Positions 63,186 to 64,000 of a stretch of 64,000 nt of DNA are shown here, piece by piece. Both the position numbers and the translations under genes were made by a program. The stretch covers positions 100,793,064-100,857,063 of the forward strand of contig JAVIAB010000092.1 of NCBI GenBank assembly GCA_032433765.1, given 5' to 3'. This DNA comes from Megaustenia siamemsis. Lineage: Eukaryota > Mollusca > Gastropoda > Stylommatophora > Ariophantidae. The notes under the pieces are model-generated. The model ran no database searches and was not told the origin of the DNA. It was given only the letters and a program-made list of their open reading frames with translations. The first letter of the stretch is position 1, and the number at the start of each line of letters is the position of its first letter.

Positions 63186-64000
63186 ATGATAATGAAATTA
63201 CAATGTTTGGTATTTAAAACTACTAACTTAGAAAAAACGGTAAGCACCAAACAAAATATGATGCTAATAATACTAATAAATAGTAAGTCAGTAATCACTG
63301 TGATCTGTGTCAGTGTGTGTGATCCACTGATTGTCACTGGAAAGGAAAGCGACAGTGGATACTTACTTAAGTTAATACAACAGTATTACTTTTATAAATA
63401 ATAAATTAATACAAATGGAAATGATAAATTCTTAAATAAATAATTTAAAAACATTTAAAAAAATTTAATTTGACATTTGATTTTCAGTTCACAGTTCATT
63501 GTTAGTAAAATTGACTGAAAATTGACACAGTACTGTCGTACAGTTAACTCTGAGTTAACAGTGTCTTGAGTACAATTAACAATTGTGGTTTTTGTTTTCA
63601 ATTACATTGCATTGAAAGTACATTAGTACATGAATTGATTATTCGCATACAAAGTATTTTGTTAAGGATAATTAATTAAATTGAATACTCACCTCTGTTA
63701 TGTTTATTATACTAAATCCACAAAAGCAGGAACACAAAAAGCTCAAAGTTAGAACTTTTTAACTTTAGTTATGTAACCTGCAGATCGGAAGGATCAAATG
63801 CCAGCTTTAACCTCCCTTCTTCCGATATTTCATTCACCGGACTATTCTTAATTTTCATTATGGAAGATCACAGTACAGAGAAACGTGCTCATTGCCGGCC
63901 AAATATTTAATTTTCCTGTCGAAAATTAAGTAATTGTAAAGAGCACTCATTATAATGAGATAAATCTGCTCGAACTAGACTTTAAATGTGTAAGTAAATT
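63186..64000 (-). other. Possible first exon of a minus-strand gene
   Basis: On the minus strand a short frame at 63769-63858 (ATG to TAA, 29 residues) reads MKIKNSPVNEISEEGRLKLA then FDPSDLQVT. Downstream ACAGAG/GTGAGT at 63693/63692 is a strong splice donor. This could be a 5' exon with an upstream ORF, or a chance match. No protein family recognised. Confidence 0.25.

Overview
The window is eukaryotic nuclear DNA from an invertebrate animal, most plausibly a lophotrochozoan such as a gastropod mollusc. That guess rests on general look only: AT-rich sequence, GT-AG introns, many decayed LINEs, tRNA-derived SINEs and very many minisatellites. There are no bacterial operons. A 100-base run of N (61401-61500) marks an assembly gap.

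Only one ordinary gene is well supported. It is the 3' two thirds of an equilibrative nucleoside transporter (SLC29/ENT family) on the + strand, in nine exons from 1039 to 23577 (1039-1089, 3024-3109, 6265-6313, 8826-8923, 11249-11368, 14061-14163, 15336-15421, 17488-17684, 23457-23577). All intron phases agree, giving 302 residues plus a stop. The reading frame is intact, but two residues that are nearly invariant in TM8 of the family (Asp and Arg) are Ala and Asn here. The 5' exons lie upstream of the window.

The introns hold a ~60-bp minisatellite at 1-906, a ~2-kb 41/42-bp array (6708-8690), several LINE 3' ends and SINEs. One LINE is inserted inside another with an 8-bp target duplication. 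The last intron also has a 94-bp direct duplication bracketing a minisatellite and a LINE composite.

From 23.6 kb to the end I recognise no host coding gene. This part holds at least eighteen tandem arrays (14- to 60-bp units, plus a 396-bp duplication), fragments of at least five non-LTR retrotransposon families, and more SINE copies. The LINE families include one RTE-like with a GATA tail, one with RNase H like the I/Jockey groups, and several EN-RT families. Nearly all SINE copies lie on the minus strand.

The most interesting structures concern retroelements and tandem repeats acting on each other. Minisatellites have arisen inside SINE bodies, at or near the same internal point in three copies. 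A 542-bp chimeric LINE (5' UTR joined to 3' end) with a perfect 15-bp target duplication sits inside another LINE's endonuclease. An RTE insertion has a 28-bp palindrome at its 5' junction. A third SINE-like tRNA head lies beside a 295-bp segment with 16-bp inverted ends. I did not find an operon-like or defence-like system. At 63.7-63.9 kb there may be a first exon of a minus-strand gene that continues inside the window or starts near its right edge.
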